A stretch of DNA of 64,000 nucleotides from Plumapathes pennacea (taxonomy: Eukaryota; Cnidaria; Anthozoa; Antipatharia; Myriopathidae): NCBI GenBank assembly GCA_964036295.1, contig OZ038463.1, forward strand, positions 36,459,678-36,523,677, given 5' to 3'. Within the stretch, counting starts at the first letter, position 1. Each line of letters begins with the position of its first letter. The position numbers and the translations under genes are program-made. Shown piece by piece: positions 33,166 through 55,246 of this stretch. Below the pieces are notes generated by a model. The model saw only the letters and a program-made list of their open reading frames with translations, was not told the DNA's origin and searched no databases.

Positions 33166-33741
33166 TCACACCGTCTCTTCGGGCAAACAGATTGTTGGAG
33201 ACGGCCGAGATAAAATAACCGTAACTCCTTTGATAACCTGCAACAAACCAAACAGCAGCACCACTCTACCAACAATCATCATAACCACCAAAACATCGAT
33301 CGGATCTTGCAGATAACGCAGTGACTCTAATACTATTCCAACTAATATCTTGATCACTCCAAAGTATATCAGTAGCCAGGCCCGACGTCTCCAAAAATTC
33401 CTCAGAGTTTGCGATGTGGACACGTCAACTCCGTCAATGAAGAGATGAAAGTCTGAACTAACAGATAAAGTCCTCAAAGTTGGCGTACGCACGAGTAGAA
33501 ACGAGTGGCCCTCAAAATCCCACATAAAGTGCGCATCGGAGCTACATATGTCCAGTCCTCTTGTGCGTTTATAAACAGTTGGATGTTTTATTTCAGTGCC
33601 ATTAGTGTAAATTCGGCATTTGTCGCCGCCACAACCCGGCCATTTACGTACCAACTCCACTGAATATCTGCGCGTCTCCGAACCATTCTTCAACTCTTTC
33701 CCCCATGCTCTCGTTCTCTTCCAGAAGTTGTAAACCGGCAT
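33166..33741 (-). CDS. Array copy 9: most divergent family member
   Basis: Intronless 191-aa frame starting MPVYNFWKRTRAWGKELKNG. The shared framework is still visible: RRYSVELVRKWPG, CRIYTNGTEIKHPTVY, HFMWDFEGHSFLLVRTP, FHLFIDGVDVSTSQTLRN and FWRRRAWLLIYFGVIKIL. The second hydrophobic segment is GRVVLLFGLLQVIKGVTVIL. The Cys-rich turn of the other copies is replaced by TRGLDICSSDAH. It lies at the right edge of the array. Its divergence suggests an old member from which, or alongside which, the array grew leftwards. Confidence 0.6.
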   Translation of the reverse strand: MPVYNFWKRTRAWGKELKNGSETRRYSVELVRKWPGCGGDKCRIYTNGTEIKHPTVYKRTRGLDICSSDAHFMWDFEGHSFLLVRTPTLRTLSVSSDFHLFIDGVDVSTSQTLRNFWRRRAWLLIYFGVIKILVGIVLESLRYLQDPIDVLVVMMIVGRVVLLFGLLQVIKGVTVILSRPSPTICLPEETV

Positions 33742-34854
33742 TGTGAAGTCAGTTGCCGTGATAGCACGAAATGTACTGGCGCTGTCTTGTTGTTATGCAT
33801 TTGTTTTCTGTTTTCCGTGTGTTTACAAACGCCCTCAGGGTTTTTGCCGCACAACAAAAGCTAGATTAATTTCGGTTTGACAGCACACTCTTCAAATCTA
33901 TTCTTTCGACCGTGGGTGGTCTTTCTTCTCAACACTCGACCTGCCTTCTCACGGGAGCTGAATCGCGGAGCCTCGCACCCATTCCAACAACCAAATTCTA
34001 GTGGAGCAGGTGTACATATGTTTACTTAATGGAAGTCATGTTGGATCAATGGCAAATGTAATCAAGCAGAACCACTAGCTCTGCGGATAAACCTCGTTTG
34101 CTAGAAACTTCTTCTAAGCACGAAAGCAGAAACTTAGAAGCGGAAACTGCTATAGAATGTTGCGGAATAATCTTACGCAAAAGGAAAGGACTTTGAAACA
34201 ATATGAAATCTAGTTTTGCCAGCTGCTCAGATCTAGATGTGAACTCTGCTTGTAATACAAAGTAAACAGAATTTGAAATGTGTATAGGCAGTTCTAGAGG
34301 TTTTGTCTTGTTTGTATAGATTGTCGAGCTACCATTGGTTAAGAGCAGTACTTAAATTCTAGCAGAGTATTCAAGCAATCCTGACTATCTCCCCCACCGT
34401 ATCGCGCAAGGTAGGTAGGGGAAAGTTGGCCTGATTGTAGGCTACTATTACTTAATAATAAACCAGTTTGCATCAACCAAAATCGGAGGCCTGATGGAGA
34501 TGGCGATGTCGATTTTAATTTTGTTGTGTTCATACATATCTAGTAAAATTTACAATAACCAAACCCGATATTAATTTGCCTGATGTAAATTTGAAAATGC
34601 TAATATTTACAATCAAGAACTACAATATATTATCCTTTTGGGGCTGGGTAAAAAAAATCGATACAATTATTTATATATAGCAGTTGACATAAATTTGCAC
34701 TCTTCATTGGAATTTAAAACGCTCAATTCCGTGCGTGACCGTATATATGAAATTTACATTCGGTTCAGGTACTGTACTGCTGCGACACAGCGTCACAAAG
34801 GTGATTACAAATGACAGCGGCATGACAGCCTTAAAATTGCGTGACATAAATTCA
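33742..34854. other. Intergenic, 3' of choline kinase and 5' of array copy 9
   Basis: No gene is recognised. AT-rich sequence holds the 5' flank of array copy 9 and the 3' untranslated region of the choline kinase gene, both on the minus strand. Confidence 0.4.
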
Positions 34855-37800
34855 CTAGCGTGACACGTGACGGTCGGTTCGTAAGTCCTGCGCCTTTTTC
34901 GCCTTCTTCAGTGGTTCTGTATTCCCATACCTCGAGCTCCAGTCTATGCCCAGGGCCTTCTTGCGTTGCTGATATGCTGTAAGCCGAGCAACGCTATAGT
35001 CCTAAGATCAAATATATCGGAATGGATTTTAAAAACACGCAGGCAGTAGGCACAAGCACATACACGCGCGCACACAATGGCCACATGCATACATACATAC
35101 ACGCAACATATACACATACACATGTAGTAGATACGCGCAGTCCACGACAGTAGACCCTCAGGTTGCGCGCGCATCAAAGCCTGACGGGCCAAGACTTTAT
35201 TCCATGGCGGATTATATTCGGCCTCGATGTAAATGTTTTATGTTGCGTTGTTCTTTGAGTTAGGAAAGCTATCTTGAGTTTTCAAGCCGTCTTCAACTAC
35301 CGTCACGCGTGAGTGCTCGCTAAACAATTCTCGTATCGAAGGTTGTGGCCAGTCAAGCTTGGATGCGCGCGCATCCCTGAGAAACTGGTTTATTCACACA
35401 ATCTCCACGTGTTACTTACCAAATAACCAAATCGAATCCTACTCGTTTTCGCCTGTGTGATTGACCACACTCCCCAAAGAAAATCAGAAACCAGAGCAAG
35501 CCTACAACAAGAGACAACAATAAATGTGATTGCAATTGCGGATAAAGCCTGAAACTATACGAAAATCACGCAACAAAGTATACAGTAGCGCTTGAAATTA
35601 TCTTAACTTTTACACGCGGCAAACCGCATCACGGACGAAGTTCGTACGCCAAACGACCGCGGTGATAATTCGGACCAACTTCCATGCAGGTCATTGTTTA
35701 AGGTTGGGGGGGGGGGGGGGGGGGGGGTGGTCTGGCCAAAGTTTTGAACTAACACTAGAAAAGCTTTTCATCCCCCCCCCTCCCCCCCGCTCTGTCTATG
35801 CCGACAGTTCCTATATTATTCATAAACTCCCAATGTTTTTTGTTGGTCTGCCTTGGAATTTGTTGCCCTGTGATCAGCGCTTGTTGAGAAAACAACGCTC
35901 CTTCCTATGTTCCCCAGTAAATTAGAAGGAAAGAAGAAAGGGTAAGAAATAAATTTAATGGTACTGATTACTCGAGCGCCGAGCACTCAAACAAGGATTA
36001 CACTTTACTTTTCAATCTCCTCCAGTATAGTCTCCTGATTCAGAGCTGCTTTACAACCATCACTTGAAGTCGTACCAGTTTCTTCAAGGTATGCTTTTAC
36101 AAACACCACCTAAATAAGACAAAACGACCATCTCAGTGCTCAACTTCACTGTTTTCTTATCAATTTGTTGTACACAGATAAAACAGCGATAAAAATACAT
36201 TGCTTCACTAACGTGAAAATTAACTCTTTTTTTTTTTTCACATAAAACCTCTAAATTGACACTTTTAACTCTATAACCAGTTATCTTCTTCTGAGAGGCT
36301 ATAAAATACTGAACATTGTTTGTCTTATTTTAGTACACAATATTGTTTAAAAATCTCTTCTCAGTATGCTGGAAATTGCACCTCTGATCATAAATTTAAA
36401 TTTTTTAAAAATTCCTGGAAGCCGTCCGTGGAAGGCTATCTGGCTTCCTGTCTTAATTTCTGCTGACTCCTCCGTCCTTGGAATCCTCTTCACTTTTAAC
36501 ATGATTCTTACATGCTTTTCTAATGGTGGATTCCAAACAGTTAAAACATGCTGTATTGTGAAAACAAACTTATCTTGAAGTTGATGGTTTACCTGTTGCT
36601 CCCTGCTCGGCCAGTTCCCTTGGTTTGTTTTGAAGTATGGAGGGTTCACTTCTTTGTAGTCATACAGCCACTCACAGAAATGGTTTGCCATGTCATATGA
36701 CCTGAGAGGATTAGTCATTGCCACGTACAGTCAGAAATAGAATGGCTCTTCGCACAGGGTTTAAAATATTAGTGTCTGTGCTTAGTTGTCTCTGAGACGA
36801 CTACAGGTCATGTATTGGTCGCCCCACCTGATCTTTGATTGCCCAATCTTTGATCAGAAATAGAATGGTTTTTCACAAGTTGGAAATATTAGCATTCGAG
36901 TGCTCAGTTGTCTCTGAGACAACTATTGGTTGCCCCACCCAATCTTTGATTGCCATTGTCAAAATGCTCCAATTTATCATTCCACAATCAAGGGGATTGG
37001 AGAATGTGCAAATTGTACCTGAAAAAACCCAAGTAAACTGTGTATGAGAAATGCACTCTTGTTAGCAAAATGCATATTGAAGATTTTTTTCTGCATAAAA
37101 TATGCAGAAAAAAATTTAAATTCTAAAAGTTCAAAATAAAGCTGCATTGTTTTTGGTATTGAAAACAAAAATAAAATAATTGGTTACTGACCTGTAGTTA
37201 TAGGAACTATACTCAAAGTCAATAAATTGGAGATCAAAATCATCTTCATCGCTGGCTTCCTTAGGAAGAAACAGGACATTGCCTATGGAATAGGGGAAAA
37301 TTGTGTTTCATGATCGTCATTTCAAGTGCAAGTCTGTGGTGCAGTTTGAAATCTTAGATCTTGGTTCAAAAATTTGAGACTCTGGTTTAAAAACTTAACT
37401 CAAAGAAAAAGAGAAAAAGAACCAATTTAATATCCCTTCCCCTACCCCTTCACATTCCTACTCCCTCCACCTTTCATTTTCTCCATCTTCTTTTCCCCAC
37501 TCCCTTCACCACTGAGATTACCTTCTTGTGCATCACCATGACAAAAGACAACATCTGGATTGAGTGCTTTTATGTATGCCCTGAATATAGATGGGAATAT
37601 TATAATAGTTATTATTACACGACTTCACATTTTCGAGTGCAAATACAGGCCAAAATGAGTGCAAAGATGGGAGCGTATTGCACTCATCAGGAACCAGATC
37701 AACTGGTTTATTAACTTACGTGATTATTTTTCGCAAGCAAAGTTTACGAACGTGTCATTTTTTTGTTCCATTTTGCGTGCGGTGAGAACGTTTGCCCTGC

Positions 37801-40800
37801 TTCGTTTGTCGTATAATAAACAATTTATTACACAAAAAGTTGTGCAATACGGCTGTATTTTTACTCGTCAGTTTTATTTTTTCTCGCCTGAAGCAGGCTC
37901 GAAAAAATAAAACCGACTCGTAAAAATACTCTGCCGTATTGCACTCCTTCCCATGTAATAACCTCTTTTTATTACATGGATCAATCCCTGTCACTCCCAA
38001 ACTTCTGCCAAAAATTCTCCTAACTACTTCCAGAAAAAAAAGGTTGAGTATATAATGAGAGAATAAAAATTGTTTCAGCTGAGCAAGTTATCAAAAGCAA
38101 ATGTCTCCACAATAAATAATGCAAATGTGATAGAGAAGATTCTCACAATATGGTTTGAGCACTAGGGGTTAGATTTTTAGACTGTTTTTTGTTTTGTTTT
38201 GTACATTATGTGATAGATCATCACAAAGGGTCAGACTTACAGGGCTAAGGCTTTGGGTCAATGCTTGAAAATATTCTTGGACTTGGACAAAAAATGTTGG
38301 AACAACAACATCAGTCACACTACCCCTCCCCTTTCAACATAATAGAAACTGAATAAAGCCAAGGCATTGTGTGTGTGTGTTTGTGTTTTTTCAAGTACAT
38401 TTATCTTTATGCAACCTTGTGGAGGGAGAAGAGGTAGGACTAATTATTGAAAGTGGGAGTTGTCAAAGCCACTTTTAAGCCATTCCAGAGCTGTGCAAAA
38501 TTAATCAATTCAAAATAATTAATCAAATTGAAAAAAAAAAAACCTTGTCACAAGAAAGAGCAGTATTCCAGGTTTCAGCAAGATTGACCTATCAGAAATT
38601 GAACGTCGAGCTTTTAACAACCCCAGGATGTCTCCACTAGCTTTAATTAACTTTAATTTATTAACTTGCCTTAATGAGTTGAATTCGTGATGAAGATCCA
38701 TGCTTTTCAACTGAAACAACTGGAGGGCCTTCTCCTTTTCATCAAATTCTATTTCATCCACATCAGCCAAAAGCCTGAAACAGCAGTAAAGAAGTTGAGA
38801 AATCTAAAAATCAAACTCCTCTTACTTAAATGGGAGCCTGTAGTGTGAACCCTAATGAAGTGTGATATGCCTGTAAATCCTGGGCTATTCTAATGGGGCA
38901 CTTATTCAAGAGGGGGAGCATTACATTTTTCCCAAATCATGGCCAGATGGCCATTTATTTTTGAAATGTGCAACATTTGCCCATAAACAACAACATAACA
39001 TGAGTAATGCACAAACTATGCGACACACTAATAGCGTCACACTTTGTAATTATTTTCAATATTAGTTAGTTTGCCAAGTATTTATAAATTGATGGTTGTA
39101 AAAAATGATGAGTAATAAACATGACAAATGCTATACTCAACCTTTAGTACTTGCCTTGAAAAACAGAGAAACTTTGGGTAGGAGGGTGCTTATTTCTAAT
39201 TTATGCTAAGGAGGGCCACTTATTCGAGGGCATTTATTTGAGAGGGGATGCTTATTCAGGAATTTACAGTAACTCAGTTCTCTTTCAAAGGCAAAGTGGT
39301 CAAACATGTTGCCGCCAAATACACAATAATATTAGTTTGTAACTGTGTAAAAAACATGAATTTAGGTTATAAAGCTGTAAACTCAAGAACACATTTTTTG
39401 AAAATAATGATGATCCAAAATCAATCAGGCCATTACAAGGAATATTCAAAGTTTATTGTGATATGTTTTTTTCTTATTTCTGGGAGCTGCTTTTGACAGA
39501 AGGAAGCAAAAATAACATGTTAATACCAGCAATACTAAATGCTGGGAAAGTCCATGAAGATCTTACTTGGTAATACTCTCCCATATCCATCTTGGTTGCT
39601 TGCAAAGTGGTAATTCTAATTTATGGAACTTTGCCATTTGTTGGGCAATCTTCACAGTGAAAGCTGGCATCCTCAGCTCATCACAGGTTAGAGGTCTGGC
39701 CTGCAAACAGGAAATGAACCCTTTTATCCTCTACCTGTTAGCAGACCTCTATTCAAGTCAATTGGCTATCCCTGAAGGTGACCGCTTAATAAAGGTTTGA
39801 CTGTACTTTGATTTTGATTTTTGACAATCACCCAAACATGGTTCTAATGCATTCTTAGTTAACCCTTTCACTCCTGAGCTCATAATACAAATTCTCTCAG
39901 CCATTCAAGAAGAAAATGTATGAATGATGTAATGAGAATTGATAGGCCAATCAGTTTTCATCTGAGCAAACTATCAAGTAACAAATTCTCCATACAGTAT
40001 GATACATCTCTCCTGAAAAACTAAAGGAAAAAATTGAAGCTGATCACTCTCAGGAGTGAAAGGGTTAAATAGTACTTACTGGTACCATCTGCTCCAGTCT
40101 GCCCTCTGGGAACACTGCATAGAGTTCAGGGGCAACTTTTCTCTCTGCCAGCAGCGCATAGACAACAGTATCAGCAACTATAGCATGTACACCTAAACCA
40201 CAAAGCTGACCCCGCAGTCTCAACAGAACCTGTTGTGGTTTACCATCTGTAGGGGAACATTCCTCTGACAGAGAACAAACATAGAGCTCATTGCTGAGGC
40301 CACCACTGAAACAAGGCAAAATTCACATCAGTTTTTACACTAAAAATTATAATGTACTGCTGCACATGTGATGTCATGATTTGCAAACATACCTTAACCG
40401 GGACAGGGGATAAGCATGGGAACAAAGGAGACTGAAGGTCTACAGGATTGGAAGCAGAGAAGAGGTTGAAGGCATAGGAAGTGGGTTTCTTCATTTCTTA
40501 GTGCTGGGATATGGGATGTCCATGCTAAAACCTTCTGCCAAAAATGTAACTTTTAGTAAAATGGCAAGGTTGCTGCCCCTAAATGTAGGTTGCGGAAACC
40601 AGGAGTGAAGGATATATGGTAGTGCAGATAGGAAGAAGAAAACAAATTGAGGTTTCATTTTGGTAATGACTGGTTATAAATGTCAAGCTAAGACCTAAAC
40701 TTCGATAAAATTATCTCTGCAGCCTTCAAGGTATAAATATAAATCGAAACAAATCACGAAAAATATTGGAATTTTGTCAGAAGACAACATGTGGTAAAAT

Positions 40801-41398
40801 CACGTGAGACCACGAGCGAGCGCACATCCAGAGAAATTCACAATTTGTCATATACATAAGAGCAAGGGCTTTGAGAAATGCCACCAGACTGTTTTAATAG
40901 TTGATAAAAACTAACTTCATCCAGAGAAAACGACCGCTTCTTCGAAGTTTGGAAGTATGTCAGTCCAACATACACAGCACTTAGAAGCTGCAAATGTTGA
41001 CAGTTTTGTCGTTAAAAGTCACAAGTGCGACTGGGGACTCAGTGCTTTTTGGTAAAGGAGCACGTGGTATGAAACAAAATAATATATTAGACACGCTCAA
41101 GCAGAAGAAAAAATGGACGTTAAGCCGCGCGACCTTACACACAATAGCTCCATTCTGTGAGCATTTAGAACTAAATATAACGAAAAAACCACCTTACGTT
41201 GCAATTAACTGCTTTCACAGCTTTTCTAGAACTTAAATATGCAAGCTAAAAATATTTTATAAAGACATCACGTATATATACGTACCTCAGGACATTTATC
41301 CTAAACTGGTTGAGAGAAATCTCTGCCCATCTTCCCTGAAGATAGTCCCGGCAGAGACCGTGGGCTTTCTCTTTCAATTTGCAGTCAATTTCGTTCAT
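34855..41398 (-). CDS. Choline/ethanolamine kinase
   Basis: Catalyses ATP-dependent phosphorylation of choline (or ethanolamine), the first step of the cytosolic CDP-choline (Kennedy) route to phosphatidylcholine. Ten exons, in transcript order: 41286-41398, 40080-40305, 39567-39700, 38670-38774, 37522-37580, 37192-37282, 36593-36701, 36009-36109, 35420-35501, 34855-35001. They join to 1167 nt, 388 aa. Landmarks: GGLSNELYVCSL and VLLRLRGQ near the nucleotide loop, LLAERKVAPELYAVFPEGR, the catalytic loop VVFCHGDAQEGN (H207, D209, N214), the metal-binding FIDFEYSSYNYR (D234), then NHFCEWLYDY and LWGVWSITQAK. The catalytic loop has HGD where animal choline kinases usually have HND. The intron after 38670 uses a GC donor (AAG|GCAAGT), with phase and homology both fitting. 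The C-terminus extends about 30 basic residues past the family end. Confidence 0.92.
36725..36965. repeat. Tandem duplication (~115 bp units) in choline kinase intron
   Basis: Two adjacent units share 'cagaaatagaatgg', 'gtgct.agttgtctctgaga' and 'ccccacc.aatctttgattg'. A related fragment ('cagttgtctgaaacaacca', 'ggttaccccatcc') is in RPL27A intron 3 at about 42445-42525. Confidence 0.6.
37610..37970. mobile_element. Non-autonomous element, copy A
   Basis: About 350 bp, beginning 'ttattacacgacttc.cattttcg' and ending 'gcactccttccc.tgtaata'. It includes 'tttactcgtcagtttta' and 'aactcgtaaaaatactctgcc'. A clear second copy in the same orientation is at 51355-51670. This copy has an extra internal hairpin ('gttttattttttctcg' and inverse). 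It lies in a choline kinase intron. No coding capacity. Confidence 0.65.
39859..40068. mobile_element. MITE with TTAACCCTTTCACTCC ends, copy A
   Basis: About 210 bp. The left end 'ttaaccctttcactcctgag' has its inverse complement at the right ('caggagtgaaagggttaa'). Inside are 'caaattctctcagcc' and 'gcaaactatcaagtaacaaattctc'. Sister copies are at 43091-43300 and 44854-45056. It lies in a choline kinase intron. Confidence 0.75.
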
Positions 41399-41764
41399 CT
41401 ACAGTACACGCTACAGCTAGCAGTCGGTGGACTTCGGGTGGACTTCGCTCTTGGAACACGTACAATTTAAACTGAAGTTGGGAGAATCTGCATTCTAATC
41501 ATAGCGTTCCACCCCTCCCCCCAGAGTCGTTTCTGTCGCGTTTGAGGGAACCCGAACCGGTGAATTTGACAGGGTTCTTGCCTCGACAAAGTTTACACCC
41601 AGAGAAAAAAATGTTACGGATACAAATATTTCCGCGTCGAAAGGACCCGTTTTCTGTTTTCACTCGTTTTCACCCCCATGATGAGAAAGTCGGGAAAGAC
41701 TGGGACCGAGACAGGAGTCTGAGTCTGCGCACGGCGCCTTCTCTTTCTCTTCACATCTGCCAAT
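41399..41764. promoter_or_regulatory. Divergent promoter region, choline kinase (-) and RPL27A (+)
   Basis: The 366 bp between the two start codons must contain both 5' untranslated regions and promoters. A pyrimidine tract CCTTCTCTTTCTCTTC at 41737-41752, followed shortly by the RPL27A ATG, looks like the 5' terminal oligopyrimidine (TOP) start of ribosomal protein mRNAs. No TATA box was recognised at a fitting distance. Confidence 0.5.
41737..41752 (+). promoter_or_regulatory. 5'TOP-like pyrimidine tract of RPL27A
   Basis: Sixteen pyrimidines start with CC after a GC-rich stretch, 12 bp before the RPL27A start codon at 41765. Ribosomal protein mRNAs usually begin with such a tract, giving mTOR/LARP1-dependent translational control; application here is inferred. 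Confidence 0.5.
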
Positions 41765-43950
<2,186 letters not shown>

Positions 43951-46085
43951 TGCTATTTTTCTGGTTCCTGAATAAATAAATAAACTGAAGTCACCAAACT
44001 GTGTTCAAGTCTGTTTGTTGCAGCTCCCATATAAGACAGACACCTCTAGACTATCAGCCAGACAGGGTTTGTTGGTTTCCGGCTTGTTCAATTTCACTTA
44101 TTTGTCTGTATCTATACTCTATAAACCGGGCACCTCTGTAAGACGGACACCCAGACCATGTCCCAAGCATGTCCATCTTAGAGAGAGTCCACCTTAACAA
44201 TATTATTGTGCAAAGAAGCTGATAGCACTTGAATTTCCTGTTGTATGAGCAGCTGCAAAGTACTGGACAGACTGAAAAGGGTTTGTTATTCCTTGGTTAT
44301 AAAAATTTGGTATGGAAATTGGTTGCTATGGTCTGTTTGACGTTTTGGTAATGGCCAAAACTATCCCAACAGGATTGTAGCAAGATTTTCTTATTTTTTT
44401 CACTACCTGTACATCATATTGTTTTGTGAACTACCAGTGTGCATTGGACTTCTGACACCTCTGTCGAAGAGGGAGAAAAAAAAACAAAGCCAAATATGCA
44501 TGGACACAGTGGTTTATTACTTCATGCAAATTGAAGCCAAGTTACATTTACATCTGTCTCGTTATGGTCTTGGGGAGGTTTCCTGAAAGTTCAAGAATTT
44601 CAGTTTCTTGGCCAAATTTTGCCATTTTTTAGAATGAGCACTATAAATATTCTTATTCTCAGAAACACCAAGCCTCTAAGTGCATGGCCAATGCTTAGCT
44701 GGAAGCATAATGTAACAGACAATAAGCTGAGGGAAAGAAAGTACCACACATCACAACAACCATTAATTTTGAAGCCTGCACAACAACAACTCCATACAAT
44801 GATCCTGGCCTTATATGGAAGTGGCTATTACAGACAGGAGCCAATTAATATTATTAACCCTTTCACTCCCAAGCCTGCTCAATTTTCTCCCTCAGTTTCT
44901 CACCAGAAATATATCATACAGATAGGAGAACTTGGCTTTTGATATCTTGCTCAGATAAAAGCTGATCAAAATATCAGTTTTCTCTAGATCACTCATGCAT
45001 TTTCTTTTAAAAAAGGTTGGAAGAATTTGCATTTTGAGCTTGGGAGTGAACGGGCCAAAGTACCTTGGAAAATTCTGCAAACAATTCAACCTCTGTTATG
45101 GAGACTGAATTACATTTCTGAAGGTGTCTAGTACAACAAAAAACACGGTGAACACTGAAAAGAACAAAAACAAACAAAAAAAAAACCTGAAAGTTATATG
45201 AGAAAGTCAGTGTAAGCAGTTAAAGTATCAGAACTAGACCTAACTGCAAATTAATAGAATATTGTTTTGGAGAACCTGGAAACTGTATTAGTCACTAGAA
45301 ATACACAGAAATTTAGAAACTTCTATTTTCAACAGGCCTATTCACTGTGTAACTATGATCATTATGAGATTCCTAGCATCGATTCATTGCTACATTTTAA
45401 AATTTGCAACAATTTAAAATATCTAAAACCAGGGATTGCAAAAATGAGCTGTTTTCTGAAAATACTTTTTAGGCAATAAGTTATGTAGTGAAGCTTTTAC
45501 ACAAAGTCTGGTGAAACATGAAACTTATTGGTAAACTTAAGAATAAAAAGAAATCATGGAGAAAGCATGTAATTTGATGGATACCAGTATTTACAAAACG
45601 GATGCCAAGAGAAGCCAGTTATTCCTTATTGAGTCCCGAGGTTGCAATTTTAAGGTATGTTTAATTTTGCTTTGAATAACAACACTTTGCAATTTTGCTG
45701 ATGTGTTCAGAAGTTAGTTTTGAAAGGAATGTTCCCAGGACTCACAAAAAGTACCGTATGACAAATTCTCCAAAATGTCTTCAAAAAGAAGATGTATGTT
45801 GACACATTAAGAACAATAACATTATGGATAAATAAATCATCTATCTGATCCTACAGTATATCTACATATACCAGTGAACACAAACCCTTTACAATAAGTG
45901 TAATAAGATGATTGATATTTATGTTTTATGGGTTATGAATTGACTAGCATTTCTGTAACAAGATCTGGTAAAAACAAATCCATGGACACTAGAAATAAAT
46001 AGATCTGAACACATATAAGATGTTTCCAATAATTTCCCACAAGAGACCCTTTTCATCAGTAGCAAATAAATTAATGGCTGATCTG
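43951..46085. other. Intergenic between convergent RPL27A and TIF1-like genes
   Basis: Contains the RPL27A 3' end, the MITE copy at 44854-45056, and the 3' untranslated region of the TIF1-like gene on the minus strand. Nothing else is supported. Short frames at 44619-44942 and 45267-45479 look like chance. Confidence 0.45.
44854..45056. mobile_element. MITE with TTAACCCTTTCACTCC ends, copy C (opposite orientation)
   Basis: Left end 'ttaaccctttcactcccaagc', right end 'gagcttgggagtgaacggg'. The internal order is reversed relative to copies A and B ('tttctcaccagaaatatatcatac' near the left, 'gaatttgcatttt' near the right). Confidence 0.7.
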
Positions 46086-54135
<8,050 letters not shown>

Positions 54136-55246
54136 TTCTAATGGCTGTCCTTCAAAAATGCCCGGAGAAATCGTTTAAGAAACCTTGATCAATTCACGCT
54201 TCCATCAAACATGGCCGTCACAAATAACAGCAGAGCCAGCTCCATTGACAAGCTTTGATCTGGCGTGACGTCATCACATTATCATTTTTCTTGAATCATT
54301 TATGATAAGAGAAAATTGATCGCTTTTATGTATTCCCATTCAATTGCGCTATCGCTGGTGTTCATGTGGAATATTTGGCTTACCGATTGAGGAAGTCCAA
54401 GCGCACGACCGTAACTGGACGCGAACGGACACGAATAAACACGAAAAAACCGACCTAAATGACCCCGGGCAAGGAATGACCGCCTGGACACGAACGGACG
54501 GCACTGACATCGGTTCAGACAGAACCACTTGCAGGAAGGCTACTGAACATGATCGCAACTCAAAGGCTCGGAAATTTTTCTATTCAGTGCAGATTTATTA
54601 CCAATGTCCCTTCCGCGGTTAAAAGAAAAAGCTCAAAAAAGCTTTAACTAAATTGCCTATTTATAAGTTTACTGTCACTCTTCTGAACTCAAAGCCAAAA
54701 ATCTCTCCCGAAATCAAAGGTTTTCTTTTACTGGACAAAGTGGTTTACTTCCCGCAGCTGACATCCCTGAGCATTATTTTAATGAACGAACAGACGATAG
54801 GAACGGGTGGGATATGGGTGGGTGGGGCATAAATGGCCTCTTTTGTGGGAGGCTATTCTGGTTATTAAAAACGAGCACGAATAAAAAGTCCTTGAAACAG
54901 GTAGCGAGACTGCCTCTCTTTACACTGAAACAGGGTCGGGGTCACAGAGACTCAGTGCCCAGCGGCACACTAAACCCGGATACTAAATTCAAGGGAGCGC
55001 CCCAATCCCCTTCCCCCCTGGCACCGTACATCAGCATATCAAAGAAATGAAGTATTTTTGGAAAGCACTTGACATTTGCCACGCTAACTTCCGGTCCGTG
55101 ATAACCTTGCCCCTCCCTGGAGCGCAGTCTTTTGTCTGGCAGGACTCAAATGGCGTCAAGGGACATGTTTTGTTGAACAGATATACTGGCCAGTTCTTCC
55201 TCTTAAAAGCTCACACAGAAAGTGCACAGCATTTAGCGGAACTAAA
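54136..55246. promoter_or_regulatory. Divergent intergenic region, TIF1-like (-) and BMAL (+)
   Basis: About 1.1 kb between the two start codons. It must hold the 5' untranslated regions and promoters of both genes, possibly shared. Open frames inside (54344-54622, 55047-55391) overlap the BMAL first exon region or lack support. No TATA box or clear E-box cluster was recognised by eye. Confidence 0.4.

Noticed and set aside
34944-35192. Minus-strand frame rich in Cys and Val
   Set aside because: It overlaps the last choline kinase exon in another frame and a CA-rich stretch.
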